64,000 bases of DNA from Pithys albifrons albifrons. Taxonomy: Eukaryota > Chordata > Aves > Passeriformes > Thamnophilidae. Below, one piece after another: positions 11,767 through 22,613 of this stretch (positions are counted from its first letter, which is position 1; each line of letters opens with the position of its first letter). The DNA is taken from positions 33,652,378 to 33,716,377 of the forward strand of contig NC_092467.1 in assembly GCF_047495875.1 (NCBI RefSeq), given 5' to 3'. A model generated the notes under the pieces. That model was given only the letters and a program-made list of their open reading frames with translations, was not told the DNA's origin and searched no databases. Made by a program: the position numbers and the translations under genes.

Positions 11767-13480
11767 CCTCCCTGATAGAAGAGGAGTGTGGGCACATCCC
11801 CCAGGCATGGGGAGCCCAGAGCTGGGAAAAGCAAAGACCACATGAATTGCCTACAATTTCACACTACTGACTCTAAACCAAATGCACTGGAAAATCTCTT
11901 TAGTAAGAGCACACCACACTTAATTTGGAGTACTGAGAGATTAAAGGAGAGGAAAGGTTTTACTTCAAATATTAGAATTTAATGAATTTCTTGTACAGAT
12001 ATAAGTAGCTGTTTTTAAGTGAGATTATTTGGGAAGCTCTTGCTTTTTTGGAGGTTTATTGGCATTAAGGTCCTGCTGCTCCTCTGAGCATTCCCTCCCA
12101 GCTGTCACTCACCTTGGCTGCACAACAGCTGAATATTAACCTGAATATTCAAATATTTATGGACAACAACATCTTCAAGATATGTATTGATTATTTTCTT
12201 TCCCTCCATATCTCACCCATTTTAATCTCCCTCAGTGCAGAGCAGTTAAAACCCGATAATTAACTGACCACTGCACTGAGCTTTGGTTTATCAAACTGGG
12301 CATTTATAAATCTGGGTATCAACTGGCACTGCCCAGTTTGGGGTGAGCTGTGGACTGTCCCTGTCCTCCTTTCCCAGCAGGAGCAGCTCTCCCTCCCTGC
12401 TGTGCTGGACCGTGCCCCACTCCTGTTATTTTCCAGAGTCCTGACCTGCATTCCAATGGGAGAGGGAAGTGCAGCCTCCCAGCACTTCCTGGCGCTGCCC
12501 TTCAGCTCAGTGCCAGTGCCTGCTGGGCTCAGCTGTGCCAGGAAATACCTATTCAGGTCACACACGTCCCTCACGGAGCCCCACATGCCTATTTACAGTC
12601 TCACTGCATCTTCTGAAAATCAAGGATACGTTTAACCCAACACTGTTTACTGCTCAAGCCTGAAAATAGGAATTTCTCCGGAATTTCCCTGCACATGAAA
12701 TATTTCACTCACTCCTTGCAGCTCCTTTCCCTGCTGCCCATGGAGCCCTTCACCTCCCAGACTCCACAGGCCCAGGAGATCCACCCCCGAGACAACAGTT
12801 CACCTACAGTTCAATCCAATTTTGCTTCCCAATTCCCCACGGGGTCCTTTCAATGATGTGCCTTGTGCTGTTTGAGAGGCTTCTCAGAACGCTTTAATGC
12901 TGTGAAATAGGAATTCAGCTGCCCCAAATTTAAATTACCACGGCCCAACCCACGGCACAGCCACAGCTGCCCTTTGGAGAGGAGCCTTGGGAAGGCAGAA
13001 TTCCTGGCAGGCAGCAGGAGGGGCTGCACCCCCTCCCCTGGCAACACACCTGGAAGCTTTTTCCTCTCTCTCTCAGTTTATTTTGTGTTTGTTTGGTTTG
13101 CTATTGTTTGTTTGTTCCACTGTTTGTTGATTTTTGTTTGGGTTTTTGTGTGTTCATGTTTTTGTTGTATTTGGGTTCTTTATGTAGTAACAATATCTTG
13201 TTTTTTTCTCCCTGTGAATGGCTTGTGTTCCACCGACCTACATCTTTGGAGACACAGCCACCTCCAACCAGTCCCAGCGTGGGGAGGTGCAGAGTGATAT
13301 AATTACACAGATTTGATGTCATCCCTCCCAAAATAGTGAGTGGCTGCTTGTTGTGCACACACAGGTGCAGCTCCTCCAGGCACTTCCCACCCCCCGAAAA
13401 GCCTCTCGAAATTCAGCAGTGAGGAGCTCCTGCAAAGCAAGAACACGTTCACTGAGCTCTCTGCAGAACTGCAACAACAG
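11767..13480. other. single-copy DNA
   Basis: AT-rich at 11,860-12,320, moderate GC at 12,330-12,620, then mixed. No exon or repeat family recognised apart from the T/G-rich tract listed separately. Confidence 0.4.
13073..13180. repeat. imperfect TTTG simple repeat
   Basis: Runs of TTTGTTTG and GTTTGTTTGTTC interrupted by single-base changes over about 110 bases. The hydrophobic residues it gives when translated on plus are a consequence of composition. Confidence 0.7.
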
Positions 13481-14481
13481 GTGAGGCTGGAAGGGACCAC
13501 AGTGGGTCACCTGGTCCCACCTCTCTGCTCCAGGAGGACCAGCCCAGAGCACCTGGCACAGGGTTGTGTCCAGAGGGTTCTGCAGGATCTCCAGGGAGGA
13601 GACTCCACACCCTCTCTGGGAAATCCGTCCCAGTGCTGAGTCACTGCCCAGCAAAGAAGTTCTTCCTTGTATTCAGGAGGAATTTCCTGGGCATCAGTTC
13701 CTGCCCATTCCTCTTGTGCCATTGCTGTGCCCCCTGGGCAGAACCTGGTCCATGCTCTGCCCCCTCCCTGCAGGCACTGCCAGCCGTGGGGAGGTCCCTC
13801 TCAGTGTCCCCTGCTCTGCCCCCTCCCTGCAGGCACTGCCAGCCGTGGGGAGGTCCCTCTCAGTGTCCCCTGCTCTGCCCCCTCCCTGCAGGCACTGCCA
13901 GCTGTGGGGAGGTCCCTCTAAGTGGCCCCTGCTCTGCCCCCTCCCTGCAGGCACTGCCAGCTGTGGGGAGGTCCCTCTAAGTGGCCCCTGCTCTGCCCCC
14001 TCCCTGCAGGCACTGCCAGCCGTGGGGAGGTCCCTCTCAGTGTCCCCTCTGGAGGCAGAACAGCCCCAGCTCCCTCAGCCTTTGCTGCTCCCAGAGATGC
14101 TCCAGTCCCTTCAGCATCTCTGCAGCCTCTGCTGGACCAGCTCCAGGAGCTCCATGTCCCTCCTGTCCTGAGGAGCCAGCGCAGGACACAGCACTGCAGA
14201 TGTGCCCCACAGGGCTGGGCAGAGGGGCAGGATCCCCTCTCTGACCTGCTGGCACTGCCCTTCCTGATGTCCTCCAGGATCCACTGGCCTTCTTGGCCCC
14301 TGTCACTGCTGGTCAGGGACAGTTTGCTGTCTGCCAGGACCCCCAGGTCCTTCTCCCAGAGCTGTTCCAGCAGGTCACCCCCAGCCTGTGCTGGTGCCTG
14401 GGGTTATTCCTCCCCAGGAGCAGGACTCTGCCTTTGCCTTGGTTGAATGTCAGACAGTTCTCTGCCCAGCCCTGGGAAGAC
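13481..14481 (-). mobile_element. CR1 LINE, longest copy, with coding remnant
   Basis: About 1 kb of CR1 on the minus strand. The plus strand starts GTGAGGCTGGAAGGGACC and passes AGGATCTCCAGGGAGGAGAC, AAGAAGTTCTTCCTTG and CAGCTCCCTCAGCC. Near 14,357-14,322 (minus) it encodes EKDLGVLADSKL, matching the conserved region near the C-terminus of the CR1 ORF2 reverse-transcriptase polyprotein. Stops (for example after the GEE codons near 14,420) show it is dead. A 59-base segment in the middle is amplified fivefold (separate entry), so the element is longer than the equivalent part of an intact CR1. Confidence 0.9.
13755..14046. repeat. 59-base minisatellite inside CR1, 5 copies
   Basis: CAGTGTCCCCTGCTCTGCC recurs at 59-base intervals (13,802, 13,861, then 13,920 and 13,979 as AAGTGGCCCC), each with CAGGCACTGCCAGC and GGGGAGGTCCCTCT. 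Variants include GCCGTGG/GCTGTGG and CAGTGTCC/AAGTGGCC. CR1 sequence continues on both sides, so the expansion happened within the element. Confidence 0.93.
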
Positions 14482-15199
14482 AGGAGTGATTAAAGCAGGA
14501 TTCCTCCACGCACAGGGGCAGTGCCAGGTTTGCCACCCACCCTCTCAGACACCCCAGCAGATCTATCAGAACCTGCTGAGTTCAGCTGCTCCAGGAGCAG
14601 AGGAGCCCGCAGCTCTGGGCTGCTCTCATCCAGAACACTCTCAGAGCACTGGCAGACTGGAATTCCAGGGCTGGAGAATGTACAGATCCCTCCCTCTCCC
14701 ACTGGGGACCCTTCAGACCCTGTTTGTAGGGAATGGCAGGACCTGTGGTTTAGCAGAGGCTGCAGGTCCCAGTTCCATCGGGATAATCCTCGTGCTCATT
14801 CCCAAAGGAAGCCTTTGCAGAGCTGGTTTAACAAAGGGCATGGCTGTGCTCCCCCTGCCAGGGATAATTCCTGCTCAGTGACTTCCCATTTGCTGGATGG
14901 CAGTGCAGGAGTCCCCCCCAGCCCGCAGTGACAGCACCGGGGCTGCACCGGCTTCGGGCAACCAGAGCCCACCGAAGGCTCCTCTTACAGCTCAACACAC
15001 GAGTCACGTCCCATCTCACACAACAACATTGTTTCCACATGGTGCTTTCCTCCTTTCCTTTGAGACAAAGAAAAAATCCCTAACTTAGGAAATTGTGGGC
15101 AGTGCCCTGAGCTGGTTTAGGCACAATGTTGCCAAACAATGAATTAAAGCAGACCTAAACTTGGCTAATTTAAATTGACCAAAGTATTGCATTACCGTT

Positions 15200-15290
15200 T
15201 ATTTAATAGTATTTATATTATTGTATTATTACTTTATAATATATGCATCTATACATATATATATTACAGTAATATTTCAGTAATACAACT
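15200..15290. repeat. AT-rich tract with short (AT)n
   Basis: Nearly pure A/T with CATATATATATTAC and runs of TTATTATT. Low-complexity sequence. Confidence 0.6.
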
Positions 15291-15499
15291 TCCATTTCTA
15301 AGGGCTAAGGAGAGGCATGAAGTGGTCCTGGATAAGGAAGGGACTGTCCTCTATTTTTTGCAAATGTACCAGAAAATCTTAATGTGTTTGGAACCCTTCA
15401 TGCTTCCATCCCGCTCCAACCACCACGTGTGTCCTGCTTTCTCCCTCCTCCTGCTCTTCTTCAGGGTTTCTGTCTTTAAAAGAGACACAGATCGAACAT

Positions 15500-15600
15500 C
15501 CTCCACCGGGAGCGCCTTTGCATGTTAATGCGACTGTAATTAACGCCATGGCTAATTGCCTGCAGGCAGAGGGAGCTCTGGCTCTTCGAGCGCAGCTCCT
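15500..15600. promoter_or_regulatory. candidate conserved non-coding element
   Basis: Contains CCTTTGCATGTTAATG (POU/octamer-like), GACTGTAATTAACGCC and GGCTAATTGCCTGCAGG within about 60 bases of unique DNA, plus several CpGs uncommon for the surroundings. A developmental enhancer would look like this, but only alignment could establish it. Confidence 0.25.
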
Positions 15601-16177
15601 GGCTCAGACCTCAGCACAGCCCAGGTGTGGGTTATCCATCCCAAAGACAGCCCGGCATTCCCGGGAATTCCTCCTCAGGCTTTAGTTGTAGAAATAAAAC
15701 CTGGTCATAGTAACGGTTCTAACGAGAACATTTGAAAGGACCGATGGAACTTGACCCAAGGCCTGCAGGAGACACCTTTGCTCAACACAAAGTGTTCTCT
15801 GTGACACACAAAAAGGGACAGGATCACATTTACTGCCCGGGGGAAATGTCATTTTTATGTGCAAATTTTGAGCAGAAACGGGCTCAGAATCTGCATTTGA
15901 GCCCATTTCCCAAATGTAAGTGAGGTCCTTGTAGCTGCCTCAAGGACAAAGGGCAGTGAGAGGGGCTGGGGCTCAGCCCAAATGCTCTCCATCAACCAAC
16001 CCCATGGCCAGGGCACCAAAAACGAGCCCCAAAGCTGAGCAGCCCCTGCCCCTGGGCCCACTGCAGGACTCAAAACTACCCCAGAAACCTCTCTCGGTTC
16101 CTTTAAAGGCTGCAATTTGAAAATAATTAACATCACTTGTTGTAAACTTGTGAAGATGAAGGGATAACTTGACATAA

Positions 16178-16380
16178 ATCATGGAATGAAGGGTTGGAAG
16201 GGCCCTTAATCATCTCGTTCCAATCCTTCATTCTCCAGGCAGTCATGTAGCCCAAATACCAAAATCATGACAATCCCTCCATCCTGGGACGTTCAGAAAG
16301 CCCCATTGCAAAACACATCCTTTGGTTGCATAAAGTCATCTCTCTGCCCTGAAAACACCCCACCCCTGGTGGTTGTTGCA
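16178..16380 (-). mobile_element. old CR1-like fragment
   Basis: AATCATGGAATGAAGGGTTG, GGAAGGGCCC and ATCTCGTTCCAATCC resemble a reverse-complemented CR1 tail. The remainder is strongly diverged, so the left part is more secure than the right. Confidence 0.55.
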
Positions 16381-16771
16381 GGGACAAATAACAGAAAGCC
16401 CCTGGAGAAAACTAAACCAGCTCTTTGATCAGATATGGCAGAAAACCTGCCATGTGCCATTAGTTTGATGCAATGTTTTCACTGAAGGCACAAATTAGGC
16501 AGGGTTTGGCTGCATGTGAAATAATGTAATCAGAATTATGAAACACTTTGAGAGGGGAAAAATACCCTTCCTCTTATGGAAGATTTTTCCAGGTTGAATT
16601 AGGAGGAACAACAGTTTTAAAATTATACCCCAAATTAAGTGGATGTACCCAAATAAACACATCTCACCGTGTTTGTAGCTGTCAACATGTCTCTAAACAA
16701 GTGCTGTTAACCCTGTGCAGGCACCAGAGCTCGGTGTGAATGTCATTCCTGAGATGGACACGATGTCGTGC
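16381..16771. other. single-copy DNA
   Basis: AT-rich; no feature recognised. Confidence 0.4.
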
Positions 16772-16920
16772 CTGTCCCAGCCCTGGGAGTGCCCCAGGCC
16801 AGGCTGGACAGGGCTTGGAGCACCCTGGGCTGGTGGGAGGTGTCCCTGCCCAGGGCAGGGGTGGCACTGGGGGGGCTTTGGGGTCCCTCCCAACCCAACC
16901 CAGTCTGGGATTCCACAATG
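16772..16920 (+). mobile_element. CR1 LINE 3' fragment, short
   Basis: Terminal ~150 bases of the GC-rich CR1 subfamily: CAGCCCTGGGAGTGCCCC, CAGGCTGGACAGGGCTTGG, GGTGGGAGGTGTCCCTGCC, ending CAGTCTGGGATTCCACAATG. Confidence 0.85.
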
Positions 16921-18002
16921 CCCTCGCTCACTGTTTACTGTACACTTAAGTACCGTTTGGTTTGACCTCTGGGCCACCTGTACTCACATTTGAGCTCTGT
17001 TTGATGTTCCAACAAGCAGAGGAAGAAGCATTTGCAGTTTGCTGGAGGTTATACCCACAGCCAGAACAAGGGAGAAGAGCAGGGAGATTACCAGCAATGA
17101 TTACAGAGCACCACATAATCGCCTGGGATTACCGGGCTGAACTGCATTAGAGCCTCTCCAGCACAGCCAAACCTTGGGAAAGTCAGACACGTGCTGCAAG
17201 AACAGCTGGGGAACAGGTGGATGCTGCAGACAAAGAGTGTGGCAGCACAGCCATAAATCACAGGACTGGCCCGTCTGACACCCCTGACTCCATCAGGCAA
17301 AATGAATTGCCAGGCACAAAGGGTAATAAAGAGAGGTGCCAACAAATAGTCATGTCTGCCAGTAATAATTTGAAGTTGAAATATAATCACACCCAATATA
17401 TGATAAATAACTCCAGACAAGGTCTCCAGCAACAAAAGGAAATAATAAATTTATGTGGAAGTGAGGATTTACTCTGAAGCTGTGAAATGAAACCAGAGAG
17501 ATACTGTAAATATTGTCCTTTCCAGCTGATGACTAATTTGTCAGACAAATACCTTAAGGTTTCTCGTGGATTTGCTGAACCTGGAACCAACACATCCCAT
17601 ATCTCCAAAGTTTCAGAACAGGCTCTGTGTTTCCTGCCAGTGGCCTCCGTTGTTTGGAAGTGAATGGTGTGTTTGACAATTAAATGATGAGTTAAAATTT
17701 AATTATGAAAAGTATTTCAAATAGGACAAGTTATTCCCATGTTGGACCTTAGAGAAGAAACAAGAGAAAGGGGAGACTCTACATATGAGCAGCTCAGGGA
17801 GGAGCCCGGGCTGGGATGTGTGAAACTGAACAGCTACACACGGGATTTCCCCCATGATCTCAACCACTGCCAACCCACAACTGCAAGGACAGAAATATCA
17901 CTCTGATAAATCTTGCTTTTCAAGTTCAGCTCAAGACAGACAAATTTATCTCTGCCACATGGCTATGACTTTTTCCAGCTTAATTATTATTATTATTCAT
18001 GC

Positions 18003-18106
18003 TTGAGTCTCATTGGTTCCATTACAACTATTTAAAGGCAGTTTAGTTAAACGTTGAGTTTCCTTGGTTCCATTACACATATTTAAGGCAGTTCTGTTAA
18101 GTGGAG
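18003..18106. repeat. two-copy 51-base tandem duplication
   Basis: TTGAGTCTCATTGGTTCC at 18,003 is repeated as TTGAGTTTCCTTGGTTCC at 18,054, and both copies continue with CCATTACA, ATTTAA and GGCAGTT. The copies are clearly diverged, so the duplication is not recent. It is not CR1 and is AT-rich, unlike the other tandem repeats here. Confidence 0.75.
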
Positions 18107-18427
18107 AAGTGTCTGTGCAGGGCAGGGACGTGCCTGCCCTGACACTGCTGCACTTGTCAAACATCCCCCTCTGGCAGTGGCTGTGCTGCCACAAAGAACC
18201 AGGGCTGGCTTGGGCATTAAAAGGCAACACAACACCAAATATAAGATGAAAGAGTGCACTGAGCCATGAGCACAAGCAGCACAGGTGACACACAGGGAGG
18301 GCCAAGGGTGTGCTTTGGGCAGGGGGTGATGGGGCAGGGAGGCGACTGGTGCTCACTGGTGGCACCCCAGCGGTGCCAGGGGTACCCTTGGGGTGGGATT
18401 TGGCACCAGCACAGCTGCAGGTACCTC

Positions 18428-18478
18428 ACAGTGACTGTAAAATAACCCCCCAGTGACTAAAATAACCCCCCAGGTCAG
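18428..18478. repeat. short two-copy repeat
   Basis: CAGTGACTGTAAAATAACCC followed by CAGTGACTAAAATAACCCCC: two copies of about 24 bases. Minor local duplication. Confidence 0.7.
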
Positions 18479-19613
18479 TGAGAACAGCACGGGAGGTGCA
18501 GCCCTGCCCATGCAGCTGCAGGATCTCCCCACAGTGGCTGCCCAGGTGGTCCCTGTTTGCCACAGAAACAGTTCATGGGGGCAATCCCTGGGGCTGGGAG
18601 GATTATCCAGCTAAATATTAATTAAAGGTTTTACACCAGACCTAAAGCAAATGACCTCACCCAGGAGCCTGAGGCAATCCAGGCATGGCTGGGCCAGGGA
18701 CTGCAGCTCTGCTCCAGCCCCCAGCCATGGATGTGGAGCTGCAGAAGGGAACACCAAGTCCCTCAGAAATGTCCTTGTCAGCCCTGCCACCTCCTGCAGA
18801 GCCAGGGCCACCCCACAGACCCTGCTGGGGAAGGCCTTGTGGCCTGAGGAGCCACAGGTCTCCCTCACCAGCCAAGATGCCTCCCAGAGCTCACCATGGG
18901 CCCTTGTAAAGCCGGGGCTCAAATGGGATCAGAAGCCCTGGGAGAGCTTTGGGTATTTGGAGGCAGAATAAATAAATGCAGGGCATGGACAATCTCCAGC
19001 CAATCCCCACCTTCTCCTTGCTCCAAATGCCACTGGAGGGTCTGACCTCCCACCCCAAGACTCCAGTCCCACCCCAGTGCTGTGGCAGGACCCATTGGGG
19101 TGGCAAGTGAAGGCCAAGAGAGAACAAAGAGTGGCACAAAGCACAGGAGCAGCTCTGCACAGGAGGGAACAGACACCAATGTGTGTAATGAGGCAGCTTC
19201 AAAGAGAGCCCTCATTAAACCTGGGGGTCAGAGCTCGGCTGATTGAGATCTGACTAATTGGGTCTGCGGGTAAACAGGCAGAGACGAGAAAGGGAAGATA
19301 TTTAGGGTAAGAAGTGGCCCAGAAACATCCAAAGCTCTGGTGAAAAATGAACTGAGGTGCATGTTCCAGAAAGTGCTTTTTTTGCCCACATTTGGAAAGG
19401 AACTGCACAGTTTGGGGTTGATGTGATGCTGCACAGGCATCTGGGGAGCCCAGAGAGTGGGCCAGTGTCCCACAGCTGCAGGAGAACCTTCTGGGGCTGT
19501 TTGCAGTTCAATCTGACTGCTGTGCAGAGCAGACTCTCACACCTTTAAATATTTGGTAGCATTTTGCTGTAATGCCATGGAATAGAACCCAAAATATGTT
19601 TTACTCTCCTATG

Positions 19614-19984
19614 GAGACAGGCTGGGAGAGCTGGGGGGGTCCACCTGGAGAAGAGAAGGCTCCAGTGCCTAAAGGGGCTCCAAGAGAGGTGAAGAGGGAC
19701 TTGGGACAAGGCATGGAGGGACAGGACACAGGGAATGGCTTCCCACTGCCAGAGGGCAGGGACAGGTGGGATATTGGGATGGAATTCCTGGCTGGGAGGG
19801 TGGGCAGGCCCTGGCACAGGTGCCCAGAGAAGCTGTGGCTGCCCCAGCCCTGGGAGTGTCCCAGGCCAGGCTGGGCAGGGCTTGGAGCAGCCTGGGCTGG
19901 TGGGAGGTGTCCCTGCCCATGGCAGGGGTGGCACTGGGTGGGCTCCAAGGTCCCTCCCAATTCAAACCATTCCATGATCCCATG
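19614..19984 (+). mobile_element. CR1 LINE 3' fragment, well preserved
   Basis: Sense-strand CR1: GGAGAAGAGAAGGCTCCAG, GGAGGGACAGGACACAGGG, GTGGGATATTGGGATGG, AATTCCTGGCTGGGAGGG, CAGGCTGGGCAGGGCTTGG, ending CCATTCCATGATCCCATG. One of the longest uninterrupted copies of the dominant subfamily in this window, and a useful reference for the array-bearing copies. Confidence 0.92.
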
Positions 19985-21361
19985 AAATTCCCTTCCCCCA
20001 CCACCCAGCACTCAGAGAGCTCTGCTGCTGCTTCCACTCTCTGAGTGGGTTTCGTGGCACGTTTGATGGTGGGACTGAAGGTCTTGGCCATGGCCAAAGG
20101 ACCAGAATCCATGAGCTGCTGAGCTGCCCCTCTGCCCTTGGAAAAGAAATGGTGACTAATCCCAGCACTGAAAATCAAGGGATGTTCTCCAAAACTGGGG
20201 AGGGAACAGTATCAGGAGGAGCTTTGCAGGATCTGAAGGGCAGGGCTGACCTGGGGGGTGGGGAGGGTGACCCCACACTGGCAGAGGAGACTTCTCCTCT
20301 TTCCTTTCATCCAAGAATTTTTTCCTTCCTTTTTGTTTTATTTTCATACTAACTAGGAGTAAAAGGGAAGATCTATTCTGGATAAAAATTGGCACATAAA
20401 TGGCAAATAATTTCTGCTCCTCACAAATGCAGACAGCAGGAGCATCTGTGCTTGGTGATCTGTTCCTGCTCCATCGTTCCTAAAGGACAGAACTTCCCCC
20501 TCACTCTGCTACTGTTTATACTCCATTATGTGGAAGGGACTTATTATATTTAAGGGATTATCTCTGCTGCCTTGCACGGTTCAAAGCAATAAATGGCTGC
20601 CAAGTTTGGTTAATGGCCAAGAGGAACCTCAGGCATTTAATCAATTGCAAAGCTTTTTTATTGCAAATATTCCACCAAGAGCTTATTCCTATTATAAAAC
20701 AAAGTATGGAGAGAAAATAGAGAGAACTCTCCTTCCCTCCCCTGGGAAATCGCATCTAACACGGCCCTGCAGGTCCACGGGGTGGGGTTTGTGCTCCTCT
20801 CCAGGCACACACAGCTTTGTAAGGGAAAATGGATTCAAATAAAGGACTGAGCGCTGTGTGTGGAACAAGAGGAACATTTAACACCTGAGGCTCAGCTTGC
20901 AGAATTAGCCACGCAAAAAGGGGCATGTAATTGCAGACCACCAAATAATGGCCTGATTTGCATAACGAGGTCTGAGGCCATCCCTTCCCGTGGGGATTTC
21001 AGGGTCGTTGGGAAGGACCTGCCCAAGGCAGAAAGGGAATGACTGCCAGGCTCAGCTTCCCAAAGTTTATCAGGAATTCAGTGCTCAGGGAAGGAGCCAA
21101 GAGAAGGCTGAGGAGATCCAACATTTCCTGGAAGGCTGGACAGGAACTGTGCAAACATTCTGTGATGGGGTCACTGTCCTGCCTGGGATTGTGGGAATAA
21201 CAACCCCTTCATGGCTGAAAAAAAGGGGCTTCTAATACAAACTAGCCCAGTCTCTCACCTCTCCCAGTCCAGAGCTCAAGGTTTTTAAATGGAGTGTGTG
21301 GAATGAGAAGATAATTCATTTGTGTGCAGAAGGTGTGATAAGGGGGCAAAGCAAAGGTAAT
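19985..21361. other. single-copy DNA
   Basis: Mixed composition. A perfect octamer (ATTTGCAT) lies at 20,956-20,963 in AATGGCCTGATTTGCATAAC. No exon recognised. Confidence 0.4.
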
Positions 21362-21540
21362 CAGGCATTGGAATGGGCTGCCCAGAGAGGGGGTGGATTC
21401 CCCATCCCTGGAGGTTTTTAAACACAGATTGGATGTGGCACTGAGTGCCATGATCTGGTAAAGGGACTGGAGTTGGACCAAGGGTTGGACTCGATGATCT
21501 TGGAGGTCTTTTCCAATCCAATCGATTCTATGATTCTATT
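21362..21540 (+). mobile_element. CR1 LINE 3' end with intact tail
   Basis: GGCATTGGAATGGGCTGCCC, CCCCATCCCTGGAGGTTTTT, GGTTGGACTCGATGATCTTG, GGTCTTTTCCAATCC, ending ATTCTATGATTCTATT, which is a classical CR1 terminus. It belongs to a less GC-rich subfamily than most copies here. Confidence 0.92.
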
Positions 21541-21544
21541 TAGT

Positions 21545-21624
21545 GGGATGGTGGTGCCTGATGGAAGGTTGGGCTTGATGATCTTGGAGGTCTTTTCCTG
21601 CCTTAATGATTTTGTGATTCTGTG
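21545..21624 (+). mobile_element. second CR1 3' end in tandem
   Basis: Immediately after the first tail: GGGCTTGATGATCTTGGAGG, TCTTTTCCTGCC, ATTTTGTGATTCTGTG. Only about 80 bases of a CR1 3' end in the same orientation. Either two independent insertions or a tail duplication. Confidence 0.85.
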
Positions 21625-22613
21625 TCCTTTGAAACCTTCCTGAGCCACATCTTTGCCTGCCTGTGGTACCAAACACAGCTGGGAGTGCTCTGAACACATC
21701 CCAAACTTATCCCAGACCGACCCAAGCAAAGGAATGAACCACAGAATCATGGAATCAATCCAGACTAAGAGGCCAATAAATGCATTTGCTGTGGCAGGAG
21801 CAGGGCTGTCCCCACCATGAGAGCTGAGAGGACAGAGCTCTGTGTCTCTGACTGGGGCCAGTACAAATGCTGGGTGAGTTCCACCAGCCCTCGGCCCCAC
21901 CTGCAGCTCCACTCACGTGGCCATTTATTGATCCCCCAAAATGACTCAGTCCACATTTCCCTGTGCTGTTCTACAATCTTGAATTTTATAGCAGTAAAGT
22001 ACCACAGAAGGAAACACAACCAATACTCAGACAACTACAGCTTTCCCCAGTGACAGTGGAGCAAGAATTAAACATTCTCAACAGGAAAAAAATAACAAAC
22101 CGTGAATGGGACCATAAAAACGTTGATGCCTCATAAAGAAAGGATGAATTGACATCAAGACTCTGCAACAACTGTCTGTGAGTGGGGTTTGGACAGACAC
22201 CACCGTAACAGGCACAGAGCCCTCTCTTGGAGCAGCTCTGCATTAGGGAGCCACAGAACAGACTCGGAGCAGGAGCAGCTGCCACAGCCAGTCATGCCCC
22301 AGGCCCTCTGCCAGCCTTAGGTCCCTTTGCTGGACTCCTGGACCACTGGGACCTCCTGGATCCCTGGGACCTCCTGGATCCCTGGGAGCCCCCAGATCAC
22401 TTACTGACACCCCCACCCCCTCCCCAGACACCTGGACACTCTGGATGTGCTCCCTGTTCCAGGTGCACAGGTGGCACATACACAGGGACAGCTCCTGCTC
22501 TCATGGCCCGTGAAAAGACATTTCAGAGAACATAAACCAGAGCAAGTCAAGGTGTACAATGACCAGAAAAGACACAGGGATTGCTCTCCTCTGCCTCACA
22601 GGCATTCTTACAG
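21625..22613. other. single-copy DNA
   Basis: A trace of CR1 tail (CCACAGAATCATGGAATC, near 21,740) is too short to annotate separately. A 20-base repeat GGGACCTCCTGGATCCCT occurs about 2.3 times at 22,346-22,393. Otherwise featureless. Confidence 0.4.

Larger units (their letters stand above)
14482..16177. other. single-copy DNA
   Basis: GC-moderate to about 15,080, then AT-rich. Contains an AT microsatellite-like tract and a candidate conserved element, both listed separately. No exon recognised. Confidence 0.4.
16921..19613. other. single-copy DNA, 2.7 kb
   Basis: AT-rich at 17,340-18,100, GC-moderate at 18,110-19,200. Includes an ATT microsatellite near 17,980-17,998 and the two-copy duplications near 18.0 and 18.4 kb. 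No coding exon recognised. Confidence 0.4.

Noticed and set aside
13093..13302. Hydrophobic transmembrane-like ORF
   Set aside because: Encoded by a TTTG-rich simple repeat, so Phe/Val/Leu content is compositional.
17088..17435. 115-residue minus ORF with hydrophobic segments
   Set aside because: No family recognised, AT-rich non-coding surroundings, overlapping plus ORF; consistent with chance.
21738..21775. Additional CR1 tail (CCACAGAATCATGGAATC)
   Set aside because: Under 40 bases and no body sequence follows; insufficient to annotate.
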